Below, piece after piece: positions 23,580 through 35,276 of a DNA stretch of 64,000 bases; position 1 is the first letter of the stretch; each line of letters begins with the position of its first letter. Source of the stretch: Anniella stebbinsi. Lineage: Eukaryota > Chordata > Lepidosauria > Squamata > Anniellidae. The stretch spans positions 130,393,001-130,457,000 of the forward strand of contig JARDYH010000002.1 in NCBI GenBank assembly GCA_029215795.1, given 5' to 3'. Under the pieces are notes generated by a model. That model saw only the letters and a list, made by a program, of their open reading frames with translations, did not search any database and was not told the DNA's origin. The position numbers and the translations under genes were made by a program.

Positions 23580-23835
23580 AGATTCCGGGTTGTTTTTAAT
23601 GGTGGCAGCATTTTGCGCAAATGGGCCCATGGTATTTTTTTTTCAGGTCCCGTGATTTGTGCAAATGGGTTCATGTTTTTATTATTGTTATTTTGGGGGT
23701 ATTCAAATATGCACAAATGATATCATTTTTTAGATTATTTTTTAGGTTTTTAAATTTGTGCAAATGGGATCCCCTCCCCACCTTAGATCTTTAAATTTGC
23801 ACAAATGGAGTTGTATTAAAAAAAAAAAAACATAT
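23580..23835. repeat. degenerate gtgcaaatgg tandem repeat
   Basis: Four to five loosely spaced words gcgcaaatgggcccatgg, gtgcaaatgggttcatg, gcacaaatgatatcat, gtgcaaatgggatcc, gcacaaatggagtt, separated by T-rich DNA. Similar arrays occur at 56500-56660. Confidence 0.55.
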
Positions 23836-24375
23836 ATCAATGGTTTTCTGCAAGTCCACCTGTCAACTATGTATTCCCATTGTAAATATTCCTGTTAGTT
23901 TCATTCTCTACACATACTACGTCATTTAGTCATGAAGAGCCAAATTCCATATTTGTTGTCCACTTCAGCACGCCCCTAGTGAAGCACGGATTTCAAGAAC
24001 TGGAAAAATTGCCACATTTATAATCATACAACAGACTATTGGTTATTTGAGGGTTGTTTAACATGTATATATCACTATACAGCACCCGCTGCTGTGTGTA
24101 ACATGCTTTGTGTTAATGTTACTATGAATGCAAAAACAGGAAAGTTAATATTGATCTGCAAACAGCATAATCCCAAATGGCCCTTTGGTAAGAAGGAATA
24201 TTTATAGCAGCATGCCACAAAGGAATATGCTGCCTTTGAACGTTGAACGATGAATTGCTTTTACACAGTTGATGTAATTGCAGCTGTTCCCTGAATGGGA
24301 AATCCATATATCTTCTACAATGTAAACATTCTGTGCCATAACCTGTAAGGTGAGACTCAGTGCTGGTATTATGGC

Positions 24376-24508
24376 CACCTTCTCCAACCTGGTGCCCCCC
24401 AGATCTTTTGGACCAATTTCCATCAGTCCCAGTCAGCATGACCTATAATTGGGCATGCTAGGAATTGTAGTCTAAAACATTTAGAGGGCACCAGGTTGGG
24501 GAAAGGTG
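24376..24508. mobile_element. short palindromic MITE (ccaacctggtgcc family)
   Basis: cacct tctccaacctggtgcc at the left is mirrored by gggcaccaggttggggaaag at the right, ~130 bp in total. Relatives occur at 53498-53598 and 60874-61010. This is a very common hAT-like hairpin of reptile genomes. Confidence 0.7.
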
Positions 24509-24918
24509 CTCTATGGTTTGGGGCCAAGACCAGGAGAACCATGATAGGTCCTGGCCTCCTCCACTGCCTCCTTTCCCACTACTGCCCCCTCTCAGTCTTT
24601 TGTGGGTTCTCTGGTGAGTGTAGGAGCTTCCATCACTGCCCACCAATGGAACATCCCGACTCCTTCCAGGAGACAAGGCTGAGGAGACAACAATGGCAGA
24701 GATGTGGTAGGAGGTGGAGCACAGCTCAGTAGCACTCTACATTAGGGATGTGCACTGACCCCCCGGATCGGATCGGATAGCGGATCGGAATCGGACCTGG
24801 GGGGTCGGATCGGATCGGATCAGAGGCTGGTCGGATCGGATCGGACCAGATGTCCGATCCGGATCGGACGCCATTTTGAATGCTTTTTCCCATAGCCAAG
24901 TATTGTTTTACAAAAACG

Positions 24919-25972
24919 CCTATAACTTTTTCATTTTTAAAGATAGAAGGATGAAACTTGGGCACATTGTAGACTGGTTAGGGGTAGTTATCTGTGAGAA
25001 ATTTCAGAAAGATTGGTGCATGCATTTTGTGGCAATTAATTTTTTAATAAATACCCAGGAATGCCTATAACTTTGTCATTTTTAAAGTTACACACATGAA
25101 ACTTTGCCACATTGTAGGGGGTACCTTGGGACCTATGTGTGTGAAATTTCAGAAACGTAGGTGCTTGTCTTGTGTGGCAATTAATTTTTAGAAAAATGGG
25201 TAGTAGTGGGGTAAATACAGTTACGCCTCCCATTTTTTTATTTTTGAAGATACAAACAGGAAACTTGGGCACATTACAGGTACCACTTGCCTTGATATGT
25301 GTGTGAAATTTCAGAAACATTGGAGCTTTCCTTGTGTGGCAATTAATTTTTGAAACAATGAGGAAAGAAACACCTATAACTTTGTCATTTTTAAAGTTAC
25401 ACACATGAAACTTTGCCACATTGTAGGTGGTACCTTGGGACCCATGTGTGTGAAATTTCGGAAACGTAGGTGCTTGCCTTGTGTGGCAATTAATTTTTTA
25501 ATAAATACCCAGGAATGCCTATAACTTTGTCATTTTTAAAGTTACACACATGAAACTTTGCCACATTGTAGGCGGTACCTTGGGACCTATGTGTGTGAAA
25601 TTTCGGAAACGTAGGTGCTTGCCTTGTGTGGCAATTAATTTTAGAAAAATGGGTAGTGGTGGGGTAAATACAGTTACGCCTCCCACTTTTTTATTTTTGA
25701 AGATACAAACAGGAAACATGGGCACATTACAGGTACCACTTGGCTTGATATGTGTGTAAAATTTCAGACAGCTGGGTCCAGGCATGTGGTGGCAAGGTAT
25801 TTTTGAAACAATGAGGAAAGAAACGCCTATAACTTTTTTATTTTAAAAGTTAGAAGTCTGAACATTGCTCACTTTGTAGATGGGTTAGGGGTAGATATGT
25901 GTCAGAAATTTCAGAATTATAGGTCCAGGCATTTGATGGCTATGGAATTTTTAAATTACATGTTTCAAAAAA
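24919..25972. repeat. array of ~150-bp diverged units (left arm)
   Basis: Equivalent points (cctataactttt or cctcccattttt) fall at 24919, 25074, 25226, 25373, 25518, 25679 and 25826, a spacing of 145-161 bp. Each unit has a T-rich atttttaaagat block, a gaaacttngccacatt block, a gtgtgtgaaatttcagaaa block and a ggcaattaattttt block. The right arm repeats this in mirror image. Confidence 0.85.
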
Positions 25973-26033
25973 ATCTCTACAGAGGCCAGGTCTTCCCCTC
26001 CCGCTTCCCGCGAAGAAAAGGAAACACTCTCTC

Positions 26034-26420
26034 GTCTCGATCCCTTTGATCCTTGCTAGTAGTATCCATTACAGGGCTCGTGTTTCCTTTCCTACTTTCA
26101 CTTTTCAAGCAGAACGGCTGAGCCTAGCTGAGTTTTGCAGCCATGCGTGCAAGGAAGGATCACTCTGGTATCGATCCCTTTGATCCTTGGTAGTATCCAT
26201 TACAGGGCTCGTGTCTGCTTGAGTACAAAGTGAAAGCAGACACGAGCCCTGTAATGGATACTACCAAGGATCAAAGGGATCGAGACCAGAGTGATCCTTC
26301 CTTGCACGCATGGCTGCAAAACTCAGCTAGGCTCAGCCGTTCTGCTTGAAAAGTGAAAGTAGGAAAGGAAACACGAGCCCTGTAATGGATACTACTAGCA
26401 AGGATCAAAGGGATCGAGAC
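26034..26420. repeat. palindrome core with tcgatccctttgatccttg repeats
   Basis: Each arm holds two copies of a block with ccctttgatccttg and tatccattacagggctcgtg, plus caagcagaacggctgagcc. The centre is gtgtctgctt / 13-bp spacer / aagcagacac at 26211-26243. The equivalent region of copy 1 (about 1000-1220) has related words but is not palindromic. Confidence 0.85.
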
Positions 26421-27591
26421 GAGAGAGTGTTTCCTTTTCTTCGCGGGAAGCGGGAGGGGAAGACCTGGCCTCTGTAGAAATTTTTTTGAAACATGTAATT
26501 TAAAAATTCCATAGCCATCAAATGCCTGGACCTATAATTCTGAAATTTCTGACACATATCTACCCCTAACCCATCTACAAAGTGAGCAATGTTCAGACTT
26601 CTAACTTTTAAAATAAAAAAGTTATAGGCGTTTCTTTCCTCATTGTTTCAAAAATACCTTGCCACCACATGCCTGGACCCAGCTGTCTGAAATTTTACAC
26701 ACATATCAAGCCAAGTGGTACCTGTAATGTGCCCATGTTTCCTGTTTGTATCTTCAAAAATAAAAAAGTGGGAGGCGTAACTGTATTTACCCCACCACTA
26801 CCCATTTTTCTAAAATTAATTGCCACACAAGGCAAGCACCTACGTTTCCGAAATTTCACACACATAGGTCCCAAGGTACCACCTACAATGTGGCAAAGTT
26901 TCATGTGTGTAACTTTAAAAATGACAAAGTTATAGGTGTTTCTTTCCTCATTGTTTCAAAAATTAATTGCCACACAAGGAAAGCTCCAATGTTTCTGAAA
27001 TTTCACACACATATCAAGGCAAGTGGTACCTGTAATGTGCCCAAGTTTCCTGTTTGTATCTTCAAAAATAAAAAAATGGGAGGCGTAACTGTATTTACCC
27101 CACTACTACCCATTTTTCTAAAAATTAATTGCCACACAAGACAAGCACCTACGTTTCTGAAATTTCACACACATAGGTCCCAAGGTACCCCCTACAATGT
27201 GGCAAAGTTTCATGTGTGTAACTTTAAAAATGACAAAGTTATAGGCATTCCTGGGTATTTATTAAAAAATTAATTGCCACAAAATGCATGCACCAATCTT
27301 TCTGAAATTTCTCACAGATAACTACCCCTAACCAGTCTACAATGTGCCCAAGTTTCATCCTTCTATCTTTAAAAATGAAAAAGTTATAGGCGTTTTTGTA
27401 AAACAATACTTGGCTATGGGAAAAAGCATTCAAAATGGCGTCCGATCCGGATCGGACCTCATCGGATCGGATCGGATCGGATCGGAGGTTGTCCGGATCG
27501 GATCGGATCGGATCGGATTTTCCCGATTTTGGGTCGGATCGGATTCGGATCGTGGATCGGATCCGATCCGATGCACACCCCTACTCTACAT

Positions 27592-28029
27592 GGCCACACC
27601 AGCAAAGGCCTTCCTTGAAAGAAGGACGTTAATGTTCATGGGGTCATAAAGAGCATTTCTCCCCCACTCCCACTGGGGGCCCCTACCAGCAGCACATGTG
27701 TCCCCATAAAGGTGGTGCTTATGGGACCCAAACAAGACTTGCTCACCTGAAGTCTCTTTCTGACCCTCCGAGGTAAGGATGGACAGACTCACCCATGTCT
27801 GATTTGCCAGATACTTGCTCTGCCACCACCACCACCGCCTGCGCCTGCTCACAGCGCTGTGCGAGCTCATCCACAATTCTCCCGTGCCCCATTGTGTCTA
27901 ACAATGGAGGCTCCGGAAATTGCTCCAGTTGCCCCCTCCCAGGCAGACCTGCAGCTTCACTGCGTTATGAAGGGTTGCAAAACACAGCAGTATAACAGAA
28001 TATCCATTGTTTTATCTTTAAAACAATGG
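27592..28029. other. non-coding stretch
   Basis: No recognised feature. A small inverted pair (ccattgttttat / aaacaatggatat) lies near 28001-28032. Confidence 0.35.
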
Positions 28030-28092
28030 ATATTCGATCTGGATGGAGAGGCGGGTAAGAAATAAATCGTTATTATTATTATTATTATTAAA
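28030..28092 (+). mobile_element. truncated L2-like LINE or SINE tail
   Basis: gatctggatggagaggcggg is followed by aagaaataaat and (ATT)n. Confidence 0.6.
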
Positions 28093-29940
28093 AAATATAA
28101 ATAAAAATTAGACATTAAAAAGCTATCCAGCTGACCTCTTACAGCTTACAGCTTATGATTATGACTGTGTTTACAGAATTTGAAGTGTGCTCAAAGTAGG
28201 GATGTTGCAGGAATCTGAGAGGGGGAGGAGTCCAGTGGACTCCTCACCCCTCAGCCTTCTTGACCCTACTCATCAAGCCACAGCCACGTACTGAACCCGT
28301 CTGCCAGTCGCTAACGCAGTGGCAGCCCATCCCCTTAACAAGCCACCATTTTGCGTAAAACTGATGACAGGGATTTCTAGGAATCCAATGTTGTGTAAAT
28401 GGCTCCTTTACAGTTAGGTTTCTGGCAATCCTGAGCTGCCATTTTTGATTTTTGCCAGCTTAGCTCCTTGCAGACAATACATTCAGAAAGCACAGCCCCT
28501 CAACTCAGCTTGGCACCTCCCTCAGCTCGCCCCCAATGGCCGGCCTTGAACACAGCGGGTTTATGGATTGGGGGGCCCTCAGCAGAGTGCTCTCCTGGGA
28601 CTTTTTCTACTTGGATATCTGGGTCATCTCTTTGGTAGCCTCAGCTGCTGCCCCTACCTTTATTCCCTTGTCCTGCAAGTTCCAGTTCCAGAGCATCATG
28701 GGTAAAAAAAAAGATCCCTGCCCCACAAAATCCTGGCAGCTGCTGTGCGTTTTACCCATAATGCATTACAATGGGAACTTCCATCACATTGCATTTTAGA
28801 GACATTAAGATGCCAGCTACCACTGTGGCCTCTGAGAAGACCAGAGCGGGGGGGGGGGTAGTGGTAGGCTCCCTTCAGGGGTCACCTGGGGCATAGCCCT
28901 AGCTTTTGTCTGCCTATTTGGTGCCATGTCTTGACATGCTGGCTTTCTTCTGACAACGATTTTAGCAGTGTGTGTTGTGTGTGTGAAGGTATTAACTATT
29001 AAAAGAAGCAGGTGGTGATCTCATCACTGTCATATAATAGCCTTTCAGCTCCAAGGTTTGCATCCCCAGCAAGAAAACAGCAAAAATAACTTACTTCCCT
29101 GAGGCTGAAAGCTTCATAATAGTCTCATAATTGTTTTGCTTGGTCTGTTGCCACAATATGAATGTGAATTCAAAGAAACAGACAAAAGGAGGTTCATACC
29201 TAGTTGATGTATGTGTGTAATTGGAGATCATCTTTGAAACTGTATTCCAGGAATGTCAAGGTCTTTGCTTGTTTCTGGTGCCCTCTGTAGCTGCAAAGGG
29301 TTAGTCCAAGGCTTATGCAATATTAGGATTAGACTCAAGTTAATTGCAATAAACCTTTAGTTGCAACTATCTTTAGCCTCTTTGTTTTCAGAAGAATTTG
29401 AAGAAGACTAACTTTCTTTGGAACAGGACCTTTTGGTTTTCTAGTGTTCTCAGACAGAAGTTACCTGGGTGATTCCCTTTTCTACTTTGCATATCTCCCA
29501 ATATTTGAAGGAGGGGGGAGGCATGGGTACAATTGGAAGGGCTCAAGTACACAGGATTTGAACAGTGTGAAGTGTCTGCCCTGTCTTGCCAAAGGGAGGC
29601 AAACTATTTTCACGGTGCTCATAATGCTCCCGAACATTGGTGTGAACGGGAGCATCTTTTTTAAATGCAAATTGTCAGCATGGGTGTGAGGCTGATTCAA
29701 ATCAGAACCTCAGCAGGGGGAAAGGATTAAAATGTCCCTATCTGACCCCATTCAAGGGTCTGGTTCAAGATTGGCTCCTTTGTACCTGTATTTTATGTTT
29801 TGAAAAGTCCTGTATTCAAGGGCTAACCATGTGAATAACATCACCTCTAGTTTGGCCCTCAGCAATTCCAGGTGCTGCCCTGTCCAAATAATGAAAACAC
29901 AGAGATCAGATGGGGACCGTCCATGTTTCACCCTCTTAAA
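28093..29940. other. long non-coding stretch
   Basis: Includes a tagggatgttgcagg start at 28196 with an inverted ggagtcca / tggactcc pair, like the one at 54123; the other end is not found. A G-run lies at 28849-28857. No gene seen. Confidence 0.35.
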
Positions 29941-29944
29941 GCCA

Positions 29945-30060
29945 GCATGGTATATTTACTTTGTTTTTAATTACTTATTTATTTGTTTGAAATATTTCTA
30001 TATCAGTTGTGGAAAATATATCCAGGCATTGTACAAGGTTAAAACCAAAATATAAAGGTA
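29945..30060 (-). mobile_element. probable L2-like LINE 3' tail
   Basis: acttatttatttgtttgaaat and tttctatatca followed by A-rich sequence resemble the clearer minus-strand tails at 36296 and 58127, but the copy is decayed. Confidence 0.35.
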
Positions 30061-30107
30061 TAAATATGACTACTGGCCCATCATGAATTCCATGGCTGAG
30101 TACAGAG

Positions 30108-30590
30108 TAGGGATGTCAGAGAAATCTAGTTGGGGAGTGGGGTGGAAGTCAATGAGCTTTCATCAGCTCAGCTCAGCCCACCCACCTACCCCCAGCCAGA
30201 CTTCAGCTCATCTTCTGCTAGGTGGCCAAACTCAACCTTCAGCGAGTCAGGCCAGCTAGTAAATTTTCAATGGTTTTTAATTTGCTTAAAAAACAAATTA
30301 AATTAAGCACACAGCTGCAGATTGCACAAATTATGCACACTTTGGCAATAATTTGCACTGGTTATTAAAATTGTAGCCATAAATGTAAATGTGTGCAAAT
30401 TGCAGCTGCATTTGTGGAAATCTCTATTTGTACAAATTACAGCCAATACCCAAAAAAACAAAATGCCCAAAGTTCTCAGAATTCAGGGAAAACTTGCAGC
30501 TCAGCTCACAAATGCAAGACAATTGGGCATGATGCGGAACGCTGGCAAGGCCCAAAAGGGCTATATTTCCCATTTTTGTTCAGACATCCT
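30108..30590. mobile_element. relic hAT-like repeat, GCAAATTGC-rich
   Basis: Starts gtagggatgtcag and ends tcagacatcctta. The interior alternates tgcacaaatt and gcaaattgcag words. Related to 3530-3960 and 60190-60480. No matching TSD. Confidence 0.45.
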
Positions 30591-30944
30591 TAACGTGGAA
30601 TAAAAAGAGGAAAGATCTGTTCAGATTTTCTTTGAAATCCTGCCTTCTGGTTACCTTGTTCTCTGTCTTTGTACTAAATGGTGCCTTAAGGGCTTTTCAA
30701 AAGATGAACTCAAGTGGAGTTCAGAGTGATTCCTTACATGCATGACCAATGGTTTCAAACACAACCCTCAAGCTACCTGCAAAGCCAAATAAAATCATTT
30801 TCAATAATACAATTCATAACATAATGCCCACTTTTTAAATAACCACAATAGAATAGCCTTTTTCAGAAGGGCAGGGCCCTAACTGACTCCAGCTAGAGGG
30901 GATGATCCTGCTGCTGCTCCTGCTACCTAGAGACAATAAGGATG

Positions 30945-31138
30945 GTGGCTCTGATGTAAGTGGAATGGTGAATCTGCTTCAGGTTTCCATCAGAACACTA
31001 AAAGAGCTATCCAAAGTGCTGCACCCATCTTCAAAATAGGTTCAGTACCTTGGAGAGCTCCTTTAGAGTTCCGACCAAAACATGGAGCGGATTCACTGCC
31101 CCGCTGACTTTGGAGCCACTAACTGCCACTGGCCTTGC
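30945..31138. mobile_element. decayed cagtggaggctggt-family MITE
   Basis: gatggtggctctgatgtaag and gagccactaactgcc are inverted. Internal gagctcctttagagttc matches the 6197 copy. Confidence 0.45.
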
Positions 31139-33155
31139 CTATGGTACAAACTAGGCCTGGCCAATTGCTGCTATGCCACAGCCTCACATAGTAACATAAG
31201 ACCTTCGCTCTTGCTATCCAACTGGTTTTTCATCTAATCATTGCCAGCACTGGAAAAGCACCGAGTTCCACTAAATAGGACAGCCCTAATCCTAGAAGAA
31301 TGGGTTGGGATAATCCCCCATGGCGAATTCCATTTGTGTCAAATATCTGTAATGAATATCAATTCAGTGTGACATTTAGACTTTCCCATAGTGCATACTG
31401 GGAAATATTAAGAAGAGTGTCCTTACATCTAAATAAGAAGTTGGTAGTAGCCACCACCACAAAGGGAACCACAGATACAACTGAGGGCCCCTGGGAGGTG
31501 TCATACCATGCCTCCCAGCAGGGCTGGATGTACTTTGGTGAGATCCGTCAGTTTTTGGAGGTCAGCCTCATTCCATTCCATTTCTGCATGAGCTTACAGT
31601 TTAAAAAATGTATAGAAACCCTTATCCCACCCAACTCACAATGTACACATCAATGTGAACATTTGTGTGTGTGTTTTTAAACATATGCATCCCCCCTCCA
31701 AGTACCTGCATGGCTGAAATGCTGTTTTATGTGCATTATGTGGGACCATGAAGGGTCAGTGAATCACAGGACCAATGGGAGAGGAAAAGGTGGTGCCCAG
31801 TGATGGGAACTGAAAGAAAATAATCCACAGAGTGGGCATCTGTATACTGAATGCATCCATGGTTGAGATGCTTTAAAGGAATAGGAAAAAAGGAGTCCCA
31901 AAGGGGGCAGTCATGACACCCTACATAGTGGCAAAGGGAAGAACATAATGGCCAATGTGCCCTTATCCATTGGCCAGAGAATAAGTTGTTTCTTCCTCTT
32001 CCCTCTCCATTCTCTTTTCCTTTTGCATTATGTCTGTAGGTCTTATGTGTTTGCCTGCGGACAGTCTTGACTTCAGATATCTAAACAGCACTTAGAAAAG
32101 TTCAGGCACTTTGTAAGATGGTTGTGATGGGCCCTGTGCATGGACACGCTCATGGCCAATGGATGTTGCTTGTCCCTTCCTCTATATAATGATCTATTTC
32201 TTTTCATGTCACCTAAGAGAGCACTCCTATGCTCTTGTGGAGCCTTCTAAGATTGGAGCTCTCCGTTCTCCCCTTTGCTCTGCTGTGGAGTGTGGAAGTT
32301 AGGAGGGAGAGTGGGGTTTTTTTTCCCTCCAGCCATGGACAGAATAAAACCTGTCCCTCCCAATGGGAAGGAACATTTTGCTATACTCTTGGAAATGTTT
32401 CCTGGGGTGTGGTCAAGAGTTGGGAGGCTTAGGGTACCCTGGATTCTTGGCCATTCCCTCTCCATCCATCAGAATACCCCTACTACCTCCATTCCCCCCC
32501 CCATGAGGTTGGAGTTCTGACCCCAAAGAGGGAGCAACCTTAGAAACCTCCACAGTAGCTGATGAAGCCTGAAGGGAGATTCTAACATCGGGAAAATCCC
32601 AATGAGATGGAAGCTCTGACAAAGATCTCAGAGGGGATTTTCTCACACAATCCTATGGCCCTAGAATGCTGCCAAAAGACCACTGGAGCACAGCTTCACT
32701 AAAGAAAACTGGTTCCACAATTTATTGAGCTTTGAGTTTACATTTGCAACCAGTTTCTGTTTGCAGTTCATTTCAGCCACTGGTGAGTGAGGTCATTTTA
32801 CAAGACAGACTCAGCAGTTTTGCCTTAGCGTTTCCCTTCGGAAGTCTGGACAACCAAGGCTGATGAGTGGGCAAAGCTCATAAAAATAAAGGAGAGGCTT
32901 CAGAAATAGAGCCTCTTTCAAGCGGCTTATTCACTCTTCAGTGAGATCGAAATCTAGGTCCGAGGGACCTTGAATCATCCATCTACTCACCTGAGGGATA
33001 TCTACAACATGAGGCTCTGTACAGGATGTGCTGAGTAACGGCTGTGGTTAAAGAAAAGGAAGACAAGCCAGAGAAGGTAGGAGAAACTGCCTGTGAGATT
33101 ATTGTTCTGCAGCAAGCGAGAGCAATGGTCAAGTATACAAAAGTATCATCAGAAG
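31139..33155. other. long non-coding stretch
   Basis: No recognised gene or repeat. Frames of 67-126 codons have no family motif. Confidence 0.35.
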
Positions 33156-33159
33156 CAGA

Positions 33160-33290
33160 GATAGAATCATTGAGTATTGTAAGGCACCTTGAAGGTCATC
33201 TAGTCCAACCTTGGAGGTCATCTAGTCAATTTAAGATACAGCTACATCCCTGCCAGATGGCCATCTAGCCTCGGCTGAAACACCTCCAGC
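33160..33290 (-). mobile_element. old CR1 3' end
   Basis: agaatcattgagt, ggtcatctagtccaacc and gctgaaacacctccagc are typical CR1 3' UTR words in reverse orientation. Confidence 0.55.
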
Positions 33291-33629
33291 AAAAGAAAAC
33301 CCAACACCTCCATTGCCAAACACCTTTTACCAATGGGAAGGTTTTGCTAATGTCAACACTTTGTTTGTTTCTTTCCTTCCTTCTTTCCACCCTTCAGGAT
33401 TAGCATTTAGAAAAAGGGTGGACCAATGTCAGGGGAAATGTTTGGCATACAATCTACTACATGGGTCCAGAACCTCTTCTAAGCTAAGGGCCTAATTCCA
33501 TTTTGGATAAGCTATCAGGGGCCACATTTCTGTGGTGGGTAGAACTGATGGTAAAAGAAGTAGGAGAATCTCTCTCTCTATCTCTCTATCTCTCTGTCAA
33601 CCTATCTGTAAGCTTAAAGCTTACTGCCA

Positions 33630-33925
33630 ATTTTCATCATCATTTCTATATTGCCCCATACCCAAAGTTCTCTGGTCAGTTTACAAAGATTTTTTTTAAT
33701 CTATACAAATACAATATACAAATTTTAAATGTCGTGCACATGAAACACACAGAGAGAGAGAGAGAGAGAGAGAGGAAAAGAGAGAGAACATTGTATCTAA
33801 AAGTAACTAACCATGAAACAAATCCAGGACCTGATTAAAGCCCATCATATGCAGCCAAATGCCTGGGGGGGAAAAAGAGAAAGATCTTAACCTGGCACTG
33901 AAACGATTACAATGCTGGTGCCAGG
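33630..33925 (-). mobile_element. L2-like LINE 3' end with (AG)n insertion
   Basis: tatattgccccatacccaaa, ctctggtcagtttacaaag and caatgctggtgccaggtggg match the better copies at 36296-36735 and 58127-58690. An (AG)n run at 33749-33774 expanded within it. Confidence 0.6.
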
Positions 33926-35103
33926 TGGGCCTTGTTGGTGACGTGGTTTGCAAATAAAATTAAAAGGTGTGTGCAGCAAGCACATACGCTTGAAAAATGG
34001 TCATCAAAAAGTGAACGTTCGAAAAATGTAAGCAAGCAGGCGTTAATCAAGGGCAGGAAAAAAATGTGTTTATTTGAAAGATTCACATCATTGATGCGCA
34101 AATTTAGGAAGCATGCCAAAGAGATAAATGAATCCTCATGTGAAAAGAAAATGAAACAAAGGTCATAATCTGATATGGACCTGAGTCAGAAGGAGCTTCA
34201 AGGTGGATTTTGGAGAACTTTTTTGATTCGTGCGTCTCTCCTGGAAATTCCTGATTCCCCCCTTAAGCGCTGGAAAGAAAGGCTCCCTCTGTCACCTACC
34301 ACTGCTTCTAATTGACCCCAGAGGAAAATATACACCCCCAATTTACTTATAGCAACTCCACACTTCCTTTGTCCAAAGTCTGGGAAGTTTGCTGAAAGCA
34401 GCGGTTTCAGTTCTGCATGTGTGTGTTTTGTGAGAAGAGTGGAGGCGTTTGCTCCTCCCTCTCAGATGTCCAGGAGGTACACACAAATCAAGAGAGAAAG
34501 AGAGGGCTGTAGTTCTAAGACATTCAGAGTTTTTTCATGCATCACGAGATCTGTGAAGGCAAGTGGAACACAAAGGCTAGGAAGAGGTGGATGTGAATGT
34601 GTGCTTTTAAAAAGCACTCTATTGTGAAACGCTGCAAGGAGCAGCTCTCATTTAATTAATGAATTAATCTTGCTGACGAGCCCCATGAGATCATACACTT
34701 GCTCAGAGGAAATGTTAGTCACTCTCAGGAATTGGATCTGATAAAAGAAACAAAAGGAAAAAGCCATTTGGTTACTTTAAAGCTGAAGGGAATGAAGGGA
34801 AGGAGGAGTAAAGGCAGGGGGAAATTGAAGTCCAAAACTTCTGGAGATCTAAATTCTGCCCACCCTCAGGGATGTCTGGATTATGCAAAATCCATTCCGA
34901 CTGCATTTCACACATTGTCAAGTTCTGCCTTGCGTTCCGTCATCTATTCATTGATGGAATTGGATTTTTTCCAGTTTCTCAAATTTTCAGAGATTCACAT
35001 TTGCACAAATTCTGAAGTGCAAAATCCACAAATTTCCCCCAATGCACAAATCTCTCCAAATATGCAGAGCCACCAAAATGTACATTTTCATGGGGAAAAT
35101 GTG

Positions 35104-35137
<34 letters not shown>

Positions 35138-35200
35138 GTTATTATTATTATACATAGTTTCCTCTGCCCAGATTTGCATGAAATTCTGGAAAGTTAAAAG
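33926..35200. other. non-coding stretch with (ATC)n
   Basis: An (ATC)n microsatellite at 35104-35138 yields a poly-His/poly-Asp frame. The remainder has no recognised feature. A fragment near 34168-34215 resembles words at 49196-49240 (tctgatatggac). Confidence 0.4.
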
Positions 35201-35203
35201 AAA

Positions 35204-35276
35204 ATGTTGTGAACCACTGAGAGATTCTGTTATATTCAGCGATATATAAATGATACCAATGAATAAATAAAAAAAG
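35204..35276 (+). mobile_element. L2-like LINE 3' tail
   Basis: tgaaccactgagagattctg, gcgatatataaatga and gaataaataaaa form a decayed LINE tail. Confidence 0.45.

Larger units (their letters stand above)
24743..27583 (+). mobile_element. hAT-like non-autonomous element, CGGAT family, copy 2: near-perfect 2.8-kb palindrome
   Basis: Ends tagggatgtgcac and gtgcacaccccta, with exact 8-bp duplication ctctacat at 24735-24742 and 27584-27591. The arms (24743-26220 and 26234-27583) are separated by a 13-bp spacer. Mirror frames match residue for residue with one constant offset from the centre out to the 25518 unit boundary. Beyond that the offset shifts by 145, so the left arm has one extra unit (25373-25517). 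The outer ~120-150 bp differ: the L end has ggacc-like and ccccccgg words, the R end has gattttgggtcgg and cggatcgtggatcgg. No transposase. Confidence 0.9.

Noticed and set aside
25036..27273. Pairs of identical proteins on opposite strands, suggesting duplicated genes
   Set aside because: They are forced by the palindrome. No start context, splicing or domain supports them.
30108..30590. Complete hAT element
   Set aside because: The ends look right (gtagggatgtc / gacatcc) but the 8 bases on either side do not match, so only a relic is claimed.
34699..35157. 152-codon frame ending in poly-His
   Set aside because: The poly-His comes from (ATC)n and the upstream part has no recognisable motif.
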